Assembly (NCBI GenBank): GCA_035293565.1
Contig: DATGMP010000063.1
Span: 1 to 11,735 of the forward strand
Direction: 5' to 3'
From: DATGMP01 sp035293565
Lineage (GTDB): Bacteria; Pseudomonadota; Alphaproteobacteria; BOG-932; Roseiterribacteraceae
DNA: 11,735 bases
The translations under genes were made by a program, and so were the position numbers. The notes under the pieces are model-generated. The model was given only the letters and a program-made list of their open reading frames with translations, was not told the DNA's origin and searched no databases. The number at the start of each line of letters is the position of its first letter. The stretch's first letter is position 1. Shown in pieces: positions 6,123-11,735 of this stretch.

Positions 6123-6760
6123 CCGCCGAGCGCTGGCCGCGCGGCGGCGCCGGCGAAGAGCGTCACGACCGCGACGCCCGCCAGATGCAGGCCCAGATCC
6201 ATGACGGTGACGTCGAAGGGGTGGAAGAATTGCAGGAGGAAGGCCGAGAGCGATGCGACGCCCAGCCCCGCCATCGCGGCGACCCGCAACGGCGCAAGCG
6301 GGCGCGCCTTGCGCAGCACCAGGAGGAGCGCGATCGCGAGCGGCACGCCGAAGCCCAAAATCCAGGCAAAGCAATGGGCGCTCTCGCCGGCCTGCCATCC
6401 CTCCGGCCCCCACGTCACCCAATGGCGCCAGCAGCTATAGCCGCTGCTGCCGAGCCAGAGCAGGAACGAAGGCAGGGGCAACAGAGCCCATGCGGCGCTC
6501 CGGTCCGGCATCGAGAGCTGGAAGGCGGCCAGCACGGCCAGTATGCCGGTGAGCAGCGTCCCGACAAGCTCGAGGGCGAGCTTGGGGTCGGCTGCACGGC
6601 GCGAGAATGTCGCCATGTCGGCGAAGACCGCGACGAAGATCGCCGCGAGCCCCGCCACGATCAGGAGCCACAGCAGCGCGCGGAGGCCCGGCGACGCAAG
6701 CCGCTTCACTGGCTTCAGGTCCCGCGCGAGACCGGAGATCAGACTGTCAGTCGTCCCCAT
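6119..6760 (-). CDS. nrsF: NrsF-family (DUF1109) membrane anti-sigma factor
   Basis: The 213-residue product has about six membrane helices (near 27-47, 66-82, 89-107, 130-150, 156-178, 185-205) and a short cytoplasmic N-terminus (TDSLISGLARDLKPVKRL) typical of DUF1109/NrsF proteins, which hold an ECF sigma factor inactive at the membrane. In Caulobacter, conserved cysteines in NrsF are needed for response to metal and oxidative stress. This protein has just two, C110 (GYSCWRHW) and C130 (SAHCFAW), plus an FHPFDVTVMDLG.H signature (179-192). The ATG at 6760 overlaps the sigma gene end by 14 bases and has GGGAAGG upstream, so it is translationally coupled. An alternative in-frame start six codons earlier is less likely. 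Confidence 0.85.
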   Translation of the reverse strand: MGTTDSLISGLARDLKPVKRLASPGLRALLWLLIVAGLAAIFVAVFADMATFSRRAADPKLALELVGTLLTGILAVLAAFQLSMPDRSAAWALLPLPSFLLWLGSSGYSCWRHWVTWGPEGWQAGESAHCFAWILGFGVPLAIALLLVLRKARPLAPLRVAAMAGLGVASLSAFLLQFFHPFDVTVMDLGLHLAGVAVVTLFAGAAARPALGG

Positions 6761-7331
6761 GACCACCTTCCCGTCCAAGCCGTTTCTGCAGCGTCCGGAT
6801 CGCCCGATGCAGGCTCACCTTGAGTGCGCCCACCGTCTGGCCTGAGGCGCGCGATGCTTCGACGAGCGACATCTCCTTCAGTTTCAACAATTCCACAGCC
6901 TGGCGCTGACAGGCCGGCAACGTGCCCAAGGCCTCCTTCAAAACCGCGCCATCCTCCTGTCCCTGGATCTCCTTATTCGCTCCAGGATCGGCATAGGTTT
7001 CATAGGCGAGCGGAGAAAATGTCTCGACGGCGTCGCGGCGCACCCGGCTTCTCAGCGCGTCGACCGAGCGGCGATGCGCGATCGCACCCAGCCAGTTGTT
7101 GAAAGGCCGGGCAGGATCGTAGGTGTGCCGCACGCGATGGATGGTCAGCAGCACGTCCTGCACCACATCCTCGATGCGATCGGGCTGCGCGTGATGCCGC
7201 CGCACGATTGCACGGACGTAGGGCAGGATCTCGCGCAGCAGCCGCTCATAGGATGCGCCGTCGCCGGATTGCGCCGCCGCCATGAGGCCGCCCCAGATCT
7301 GGGCGTTGCCCGGGCCAGTGTCGGTGCTCAT
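6747..7331 (-). CDS. ECF sigma factor (SigF-like, NrsF partner)
   Basis: The 194-residue protein has sigma region 2 at about 25-97 (YERLLREILPYVR, then DRIEDVVQDVLLTIHRVRHTY, and FNNWLGAIAHRRSVDALR, which contacts -10 DNA) and region 4 at about 130-185 (LPACQRQAVELLKLKEMSLVEAS and TVGALKVSLHRAIRTLQKRL), with nothing after it, as expected for an ECF factor. Coupling to the overlapping NrsF gene identifies the regulatory pair. The ATG at 7331 has GGAGG only two bases before it, which is short; a TTG at 7346 lacks any ribosome binding site, and an internal ATG at residue 17 is another possibility. The divergent DoxX-DUF1223 pair is its likely target. Confidence 0.9.
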   Translation of the reverse strand: MSTDTGPGNAQIWGGLMAAAQSGDGASYERLLREILPYVRAIVRRHHAQPDRIEDVVQDVLLTIHRVRHTYDPARPFNNWLGAIAHRRSVDALRSRVRRDAVETFSPLAYETYADPGANKEIQGQEDGAVLKEALGTLPACQRQAVELLKLKEMSLVEASRASGQTVGALKVSLHRAIRTLQKRLGREGGHGDD

Positions 7332-7582
7332 GACCTCCGAAGACAAAAATGCGGCCCCCCGAAATTGGTGCGTAACTTTACCGATCGGCCGTCGAACAAC
7401 AAGGCACGGGCCGGTGTTGTCGCGGCCTCCTTTCTAGAAGCGATCATTGGTGGCGCAGACGCGAAGACGGGTTTGGCGGCCGCCGCCGCTTCTGCCGACA
7501 ACGGAGGCCCGATCGCCGCCATCACAACCGAGATCCCGCAAGCCGGCTTCACGCGGCTGGTACCCAACACGAGGAGGGAAGG
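7332..7582. other. Intergenic region between sigma factor and DoxX-like gene
   Basis: This 251-base divergent region holds no convincing gene. Open frames across it lack ribosome binding sites and have no cysteine-rich DUF2282-like composition, which I looked for because such small genes often accompany sigma-F-type and DoxX genes. It must contain both the sigma gene promoter and the DoxX-DUF1223 promoter. Confidence 0.6.
7372..7397 (+). promoter_or_regulatory. Candidate sigma-F-type promoter for DoxX-DUF1223
   Basis: GTAACT (7372-7377) and CGAAC (7393-7397) are separated by 15 bases and point toward the DoxX-like gene. From memory, the promoter motif of Caulobacter sigma F is close to GTAACC, about 16 bases, CGAA, so the match is near but not exact in spacing. 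It would give a leader of about 180 bases, which is long. A single instance in one window cannot be tested for enrichment. Confidence 0.3.
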
Positions 7583-7930
7583 ATGAGCACCATCAATATA
7601 ACCAGGCAGAACGCCTTATCCGCTCACGTTGGTTACTATGCCCGCGTCGCGGCTGCGCTCGACGCCGTATCGTGGAGCATCCTTGTGCTCCCGATGCGCA
7701 TCGCGACAGCGATGGAGCTCGGCTGCTCGACTTTGATTTTGATCGGCTTGGCCGCGCGCTTCGCCGCGCTTGGCCTTGTCGGGATGATCGCCGTTATCCA
7801 GATTTTCGTCTATCCGAATGCCTGGCCCGACCATATTCAGTGGCTGGCCTTCCTGATTCCGATCATCGTGCGCGGCGCTGGGAGATTCTCGGTCGACGCG
7901 GGGATCGGCCGAGCGTTGGGCCTCAAATGA
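7583..7930 (+). CDS. Short DoxX-like membrane protein
   Basis: The 115-residue product matches the C-terminal half of DoxX-family membrane proteins well: an EL..STLILIGLAARFAALGL helix (45-64), VIQIFVYPNAWPDHIQW (71-87) and a closing helix ending RGAGRFSVD. The N-terminal part is compressed. Between the first helix (about 18-31) and the EL helix there are about 15 residues where the family usually has a W/F-x-SG-x-x-K motif and a 30-40 residue loop. About three membrane helices remain. GGAGGG (7573-7578) four bases before the ATG is a strong start signal. Its stop overlaps the next start (ATGA), so the two are coupled. DoxX proteins are linked to thiol/oxidative stress; the role here is inferred from that and from neighbours. 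Confidence 0.75.
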   Translation: MSTINITRQNALSAHVGYYARVAAALDAVSWSILVLPMRIATAMELGCSTLILIGLAARFAALGLVGMIAVIQIFVYPNAWPDHIQWLAFLIPIIVRGAGRFSVDAGIGRALGLK

Positions 7931-8604
7931 TCAAGGCGTTTGTCGTCGCGATCGCCATTGCCGCCACGGTATCGCAAGCGCGCGCCGGCACGCGGCCTGT
8001 GGTCGTCGAACTGTTCACGTCGCAAGGCTGCTCGTCCTGCCCGCCGGCCGATGCGTTCCTGGCCGAACTGGCGACGAGGCCGGGCGTGCTCGCGTTGGGA
8101 TTCCATGTCGACTATTGGGACAAGCTTGGTTGGAAGGATCCCCTTTCTGCGACCGGCTCCACCGAGCGCCAGCATCAATACGCGAAATGGTTTGGTCGGC
8201 GCGAACTGTACACGCCGCAGATGGTCGTCGATGGCAGACGCGAATTTGTCGGCTCCGATCGCAACGAGATCAACGCCGCTATCGCCCTGCGGCCCGCCGC
8301 TATCGCGCCTGTCAGCTTTTCCGATGATCGAAAATCAGTGACCGTCGGCGCAGGCGACGGATATGGCAAGGTCTTGCTCGTGCGCTATGTTCTGACGCGC
8401 AGCAACGCGGTATCGGCCGGAGAAAACGCCGGGCGCATGGCAACGGATGTCGACGCCGTCACGGTTCTCAAGCCTCTCGGCGACTGGAAGGGATCGGCTC
8501 TCACCTACGCGGTCGATCCGCCGACGGCGAACGAGGGAGTCGCAGTCCTCGTGCAAGCCGACGATGGCCTCATACTCGGCGCGGGCTCAGCCCCGCATTC
8601 GTAG
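7927..8604 (+). CDS. Exported DUF1223 thioredoxin-like protein
   Basis: The 225-residue product has a signal peptide (MIKAFVVAIAIAATVSQARA, cleavage after about residue 20) followed at once by VVVELFTSQGCSSCPPADAF, the hallmark of DUF1223 proteins. C35 and C38 form a CxxC site on a thioredoxin-like fold. Further family features are HVDYWDKLGWKDP (60-72), the R..QYA segment and YTPQMVVDGR (95-104, containing the cis-proline-like TPQ). It should act in the periplasm on disulfides or reactive thiols, but no substrate is known for the family. It starts on the ATGA overlap with the DoxX-like gene. Genes of this family often occur in sigma-F/NrsF neighbourhoods as inferred stress targets. Length is near normal. 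Confidence 0.87.
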   Translation: MIKAFVVAIAIAATVSQARAGTRPVVVELFTSQGCSSCPPADAFLAELATRPGVLALGFHVDYWDKLGWKDPLSATGSTERQHQYAKWFGRRELYTPQMVVDGRREFVGSDRNEINAAIALRPAAIAPVSFSDDRKSVTVGAGDGYGKVLLVRYVLTRSNAVSAGENAGRMATDVDAVTVLKPLGDWKGSALTYAVDPPTANEGVAVLVQADDGLILGAGSAPHS

Positions 8605-8614
8605 TGCAGTGGAC

Positions 8615-9919
8615 CTACTTTACGGTTGTTCGGCTAACCGCCCCCATGGAGTCCGACCGCATAGTGGCCGAATGGCGACTATGCTGCCGCAGCAGCGCCG
8701 CCAGCGCAGCCAAGGTCGGCAAGGCGCAGGCGATCATGTACCAGGCGGGCGCCAGATGATCGCCGGTATCGAGCCGTGTCACGAAATAGGGTGCGAAGCC
8801 GCCGAAGATCGGCACGGCAATATTGTAGCCGATCGAGATGCCGGTAGAGCGCACCTCAGGCGGAAACAGCTCGCCGATCAGGGCGGCAGAGGGACCGGCG
8901 AAAAGCGCCAGCAGGCTCGCCAGCAGTCCTTGCACGGCGAAAAGCGTCTCCCCATCGGGGTGAAAGGTCAGCAGCCGATAGAGCGGGACAGCGAAAAGCG
9001 TGAGCGCGAGCGCCGCCGCCAACACCAGCTTGGTCCGCCCGATCTTGTCCGAAAGACGTCCGGCCAAGGGATTGATGAGAGAATAAAGGAGGCTAGACAC
9101 GGTGGCGGAAAGGAAAGCTGCACGCGCGGGAATGCCGAGCAGCTTGGTTGCGTAGGTCGGCATATAGAACACGACGAGATAGACGACGGCCGTTCCGAGA
9201 ATCGTGATGCCGAAGGAGATCGCCACCGAGCCACGGTAGCCGTGCCAGACCTCCATGAGCGGCGAACGCGCACTCTTCACTGCCCGCAGGAAAGCCTCGC
9301 CCTCCTCCATGCCGGCCCGCAGATAAAGTCCGACAGGGGCGATCATCAGCCCGAAAAAGAAAGGCAGGCGCCACCCCCAGGACTCGATTTCGGCCTGCGG
9401 CATCAGGCTCGTCATCGCGACGCCGAACAGGCTGCCGGCCACGGCCGCCAACGCCTGACCGGCGAATTGCCAGCTTGCATAAAGCCCCCGGCGCTCCGGC
9501 GGCGCAGATTCGATTAGAAAGGCAGTGACTCCGCCGAACTCGCCACCCACGGAAAAGCCTTGGATCAATCTGGCCAGTACGATCAGGATCGGCGCGGCAA
9601 CGCCGATCGCGCCATAGCCGGGCGTAAAGGCGACGATCGCGGTGCCGATCGACATCAGTATGATGACGAGGCTCAGCGCTGCCCGACGGCCGGACCGGTC
9701 GGCATAGTGGCCGATCACGATCGCGCCCACGGGCCGCAGCACGAAGCCGACACCGAAGGTGGCAAGGGCCAGCAGCAGTGAAGCCAGCTCCGATCCGGTC
9801 GGAAAAAAGGCCTTGCCGATCATCGGCGAGAAAAGGCTGTAGACGGTGAAGTCGAACCATTCGAGCGCGTTGCCGACGGCGGCCGCGGCGACGACGGACT
9901 TGCCGGAGGCCGCCCTCAA
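8615..9919 (-). CDS. MFS transporter, metabolite:H+ symporter (MHS) type
   Basis: The 434-residue protein has twelve predicted membrane helices and the MHS-subfamily hallmarks: GNALEWFDFTVYSLFSP at the first helix (16-32), GHYADRSGRR loop motif (70-79), RLIQGFSVGGEFGG (117-130), ESAPPERRGLYASWQ (137-151), WGWRLPF (181-187) and GRLSDKIGR in the second half. Relatives are proton symporters of citrate, dicarboxylates, proline/betaine or shikimate; the substrate is not readable from sequence. The start is a TTG at 9919 whose TTGA overlaps the TGA of the upstream creatininase-like gene, implying translational coupling; no strong ribosome binding site is seen. Its stop is 10 bases from the convergent DUF1223 stop. 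Co-expression suggests it imports the substrate of that hydrolase. Confidence 0.9.
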   Translation of the reverse strand: MRAASGKSVVAAAAVGNALEWFDFTVYSLFSPMIGKAFFPTGSELASLLLALATFGVGFVLRPVGAIVIGHYADRSGRRAALSLVIILMSIGTAIVAFTPGYGAIGVAAPILIVLARLIQGFSVGGEFGGVTAFLIESAPPERRGLYASWQFAGQALAAVAGSLFGVAMTSLMPQAEIESWGWRLPFFFGLMIAPVGLYLRAGMEEGEAFLRAVKSARSPLMEVWHGYRGSVAISFGITILGTAVVYLVVFYMPTYATKLLGIPARAAFLSATVSSLLYSLINPLAGRLSDKIGRTKLVLAAALALTLFAVPLYRLLTFHPDGETLFAVQGLLASLLALFAGPSAALIGELFPPEVRSTGISIGYNIAVPIFGGFAPYFVTRLDTGDHLAPAWYMIACALPTLAALAALLRQHSRHSATMRSDSMGAVSRTTVK

Positions 9920-10701
9920 GGAAGCTCGAAGCGAAGCATGTCGCCGATCAACTGGGCCAGGCCCTGCGCTGCGTGCTCGATCAGCCGGCCGCCGAGCTCC
10001 GGCGTAGCCGCCTCAGCGTTGCCGACCACGCCGGCCGGGTTCAGATCCTGCGCCTGCCAGCCGAATCCGACCCGACCCGACGCGCGGAGCTGATCGAAGT
10101 TCCGCGCCATCGTCTCGCCGATGGAGGCGAAGTTACGTATAGCGTCGCGGCGAACGAGATCCGGGCGGAGGTGGAGAAGCATCGCCGTCTCCTTGAGCCC
10201 GCCATGCAGCCCGTGCACCGCCTCATGCGGGTCGATCAGGCCATCCGGCGTCCCGAAGGCGCCGGGGCTTGCCCAGGAGACGATCATGCCGAGCCGGGCG
10301 CGGAGATCTGCCGCAACCAGCTCCGGAACGCCCGCCTGACCGCCATGGGAGTTGAAGATCACCAGCTTGCGGAGGCCTGCGCGATGGACGCCCTCCGCGA
10401 CCTGGGTCCAGGTCCGAATCAGGCTCGCCGCATCGAAGGAGAGCGTGCCGCCGAAAGCCAGATGTTCCGGGGAGGTTCCGATCTCTTGCGCTGGAAGGAC
10501 GACCGCCGGCGTCCCCGATGCGAGACGAGTGAGGGCGGTGTCCACGATCCCCTGGCTGATGATCGCGTCGGTCGCGAGCGGCAAATGGGGCCCATGCTGC
10601 TCGATTGCGCCCACCGGCAAGATCGCCACCGCCCGGCGGACCGCTTCGTCCGCAAAATCGGTGGCCGCGAGCTCCGCCCAGCGGGCCGGCAGCCGGATCA
10701 C
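9916..10701 (-). CDS. Creatininase-family amidohydrolase
   Basis: The 261-residue protein has the creatininase-fold metal site: E34 and H36 in GAIEQHGPHLPL, D45 in ATDA, H119 in NSHGGQ, and E171 in HGGLKETAMLLHL; PEHLAFGGTLSFD (78-90) is also characteristic. Members hydrolyse cyclic or linear amides such as creatinine, the mycofactocin precursor peptide, or pyrimidine/riboflavin-pathway formamides, using two metal ions. It is cytoplasmic. The start is a GTG at 10701 with GGAGAGG six bases before it. It is co-transcribed with the downstream MHS transporter through a four-base overlap. Creatinine is only one possible substrate, and no creatinase or sarcosine oxidase genes are present here, which argues against a full creatinine pathway at this locus. 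Confidence 0.88.
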   Translation of the reverse strand: MIRLPARWAELAATDFADEAVRRAVAILPVGAIEQHGPHLPLATDAIISQGIVDTALTRLASGTPAVVLPAQEIGTSPEHLAFGGTLSFDAASLIRTWTQVAEGVHRAGLRKLVIFNSHGGQAGVPELVAADLRARLGMIVSWASPGAFGTPDGLIDPHEAVHGLHGGLKETAMLLHLRPDLVRRDAIRNFASIGETMARNFDQLRASGRVGFGWQAQDLNPAGVVGNAEAATPELGGRLIEHAAQGLAQLIGDMLRFELP

Positions 10702-10731
10702 GCCGCGCCTCTCCGGGTCGGCGGCGCCGCC

Positions 10732-10760
10732 TTGCCTTGGCCGGGGCGGCGGCGTATGTC
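10732..10760 (+). promoter_or_regulatory. Weak candidate promoter for the clpP paralogue
   Basis: TTGCCT (10732-10737) and TATGTC (10755-10760) are 17 bases apart in the 112-bp divergent gap between the creatininase-like gene and the ClpP gene. The -35 matches well (4 of 6) but the -10 poorly (3 of 6). This is the best pair I see; it is not strong. Confidence 0.2.
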
Positions 10761-10813
10761 AGCCCTCTTCATCATGTGCCGGGAGTGATACCGACCCGGC
10801 GGGAGTCCTGTCC

Positions 10814-11434
10814 ATGTTCATCGACCGTCTCGACGAGGAAGAGCAGCCCGAAACCCCCGCGGAGAAGCCGGAGAAGGTCGAGGAGCGGCCGCCCTCCATT
10901 GTCGATACGAGCCTTTTCAAGTCGCGCACGGTGCTGCTGTTCGGCGAGATCAATGACAAGGTGGCGCGAGCGATCACCGCCCAGCTGATCGCCCTCTCCT
11001 CGGAGAGCGACAAGCCCATTCGCCTCATCATCAACTCGCCGGGCGGCCATGTGGAATCCGGCGACACGATCTTCGACATCATCCGCTTCATCGGCGCGCC
11101 GGTGAAAGTCATCGGCACGGGCTGGGTGGCGAGCGCGGGCGCGCTGATCTATGTCGCGGCAAAGAAGGAGAACCGCTTCGCGCTGCCCAATACGCGCTTC
11201 ATGCTGCACCAGCCGAGCGGCGGCGCCATGGGCCGGGCGAGCGACATCGCGATCGAGGCCAAGGAAATCATCCGGATGCGCCAGCGGCTGAACGAGACCT
11301 TCGCCCGCGAGACCGGCCAGCCGATCGACAAGATCACCCGCGACACGGAACGGAATTACTGGATGTCCGCCGAGGAAGCCGTCGCCTATGGCCTGGTCGG
11401 CAAGGTGATCGGCTTAGTCTCTGAAATAAGCTAA
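10814..11434 (+). CDS. ClpP-family serine protease paralogue with charged N-terminal extension
   Basis: The 206-residue protein has the ClpP fold and catalytic triad: S107 in GTGWVASAGALI, H132 in FMLHQPSGG and D177 in TRDTERNYWMS; the oxyanion glycines are in INSPGGHVESGD (73-84). The first 30 residues are highly charged (EEEQPETPAEKPEKVEER), unlike the short propeptide of housekeeping ClpP. The WVASAGALIYVAAKKENRF and RNYWMSAEEAVAYGLVGKVI forms are those of a second, stand-alone ClpP group found in proteobacteria beside the normal clpP-clpX locus. No clpX, clpA or tig is next to it, so it must borrow an unfoldase from elsewhere or act with none. The ATG has GGGAG eight bases upstream. An in-frame extension upstream has no start signal. 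Confidence 0.9.
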   Translation: MFIDRLDEEEQPETPAEKPEKVEERPPSIVDTSLFKSRTVLLFGEINDKVARAITAQLIALSSESDKPIRLIINSPGGHVESGDTIFDIIRFIGAPVKVIGTGWVASAGALIYVAAKKENRFALPNTRFMLHQPSGGAMGRASDIAIEAKEIIRMRQRLNETFARETGQPIDKITRDTERNYWMSAEEAVAYGLVGKVIGLVSEIS

Positions 11435-11464
11435 TCGCCCGCTGCTCCGTTAGCGCGCTGCAAG

Positions 11465-11557
11465 ACGCGGATGCCCGGGCCAAGCCGACGGCTCTCCGGT
11501 ATGGCGGGCATCCAGGCTGCGCCTCGATCCAGACGTGACAAGTACGGGCCATGACGA
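11465..11557. repeat. REP-like palindromic intergenic sequence
   Basis: GGATGCCCG (11469-11477) is exactly inverted as CGGGCATCC (11505-11513), with a nested hairpin AGCCG-A-CGGCT (11483-11493) between them. The flanks read GACGCGGATGCCCGGGC at the left and CGGGCCATGACGA at the right (11545-11557). These resemble, from memory, the two halves of a common alphaproteobacterial intergenic palindrome. The middle is degenerate, as if two units were fused or eroded. It follows clpP by about 30 bases and might serve to end or protect that transcript; no T run is seen. Confidence 0.45.
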
Positions 11558-11558
11558 T

Positions 11559-11573
11559 TTAATACCAGGAGCC
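11559..11573. mobile_element. Probable end region of an IS630-family element
   Basis: The AT-rich TTAATA followed by CCAGGAGCC lies directly downstream of the transposase stop. IS630-family elements insert at TA and usually end within a few tens of bases of the transposase stop, so this is the most likely border. Without the other end the inverted repeat cannot be confirmed. Confidence 0.25.
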
Positions 11574-11735
11574 TTAGCCTTTGACACACGCCCATGCCCT
11601 GGTGCCGATTGAGACGATACGTTCGGGGTCGTTGGCGATGAAGTTCCAGGCGTCTTCGCAGGCGGTCAGGATAGCATCGTAGCTGTCCCACACGAGGCTG
11701 CTCAGCTTGTTGCCGCGCAGATAGTCCCAGACATT
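11574..11735 (-). CDS. IS630-family transposase, C-terminal fragment (gene continues beyond window)
   Basis: Reading from the right edge leftward, one open frame of 53 codons ends at TAA (11576-11574). Its residues NVWDYLRGNKLS, then WDSYDAILTACEDAWNF and NDPERIVSIGTRAW match the characteristic end of IS630-family DDE transposases (NVWDYLRxNxLSxxVWxSYxxIxxACxxAWN). The catalytic residues lie outside the window, so activity cannot be judged. Nothing suggests truncation of the 3' end. The element's terminal inverted repeat and TA target site should lie in the roughly 140 bases between this stop and clpP (for example around the TTAATA at 11559-11564), but the boundary is not resolvable with only one end visible. 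Confidence 0.8.
   Translation of the reverse strand, partial: NVWDYLRGNKLSSLVWDSYDAILTACEDAWNFIANDPERIVSIGTRAWACVKG

Noticed and set aside
7328..7570. Small Ala-rich minus-strand frame in the sigma/DoxX gap
   Set aside because: Starts on GTG with no ribosome binding site and overlaps the sigma gene start; no family resemblance, and not a DUF2282-like protein.
7447..7926. N-terminal extension of the DUF1223 frame
   Set aside because: The signal peptide begins at 7927, and the upstream part lies in another frame of the DoxX-like gene.
8447..9517. A 356-codon plus-strand frame opposite the transporter
   Set aside because: Shadow of the MFS gene with low-complexity Arg/Gln/Gly composition.
11431..11691. 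An 86-codon minus-strand frame across the REP-like region
   Set aside because: It is a different frame from the IS630 transposase and crosses palindromic non-coding DNA; no motif.

Overview
The window is GC-rich (mostly G/C at third codon positions) and densely packed, with short operons on both strands. Its gene set looks alphaproteobacterial: an ECF sigma factor with a NrsF-type anti-sigma protein, a hybrid CHASE3/PAS/HisKA/REC kinase, a WrbA-LysR divergent pair, a stand-alone ClpP paralogue, and a KstD/fumarate-reductase-like flavoprotein. Sphingomonadales or Hyphomicrobiales are my best guesses; the sequence does not settle which.

Layout. 2-115 (-) is the first 38 codons of an FAD-dependent oxidoreductase. 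Divergent from it, 278-1664 (+) is a tight three-gene operon: two tandem, related, secreted proteins of unknown function sharing a C-x10-C pair, then an NTF2/SnoaL-like protein. 1665-1837 is an intergenic stretch with two GC hairpins and a 10-bp palindrome, ahead of a small dimeric alpha/beta-barrel protein (1838-2170). Its stop codon lies one base from the stop of a convergent membrane hybrid histidine kinase (2172-4367, -). Then come wrbA (4489-5112, -) and a divergent LysR regulator (5211-6122, +) with a palindrome in the shared control region.

6119-7331 (-) encodes an ECF sigma factor and, overlapping it by 14 nt, its probable membrane anti-sigma factor of the NrsF family. Divergent from these, 7583-8604 (+) encodes a short DoxX-like membrane protein and an exported DUF1223 thioredoxin-like protein with a CxxC motif. 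The arrangement suggests a thiol/metal/oxidative-stress module under the sigma factor. 8615-10701 (-) is a two-gene operon of a creatininase-family amidohydrolase and an MHS-type MFS transporter, plausibly uptake and hydrolysis of one amide compound. 10814-11434 (+) is a ClpP-family protease with a charged N-terminal extension and no clpX beside it. The window ends with a structured, REP-like intergenic sequence and the C-terminal end of an IS630-family transposase (11574-11735, -).

No RNA genes, CRISPR arrays or prophage were seen. No stretch over 300 bases lacks a gene; the longest, 7332-7582, holds no convincing gene. The most interesting features are the tandem secreted C-x10-C proteins, the sigma/NrsF plus DoxX-DUF1223 module with an unusually short DoxX protein, and the probably leaderless, self-overlapping LysR promoter.
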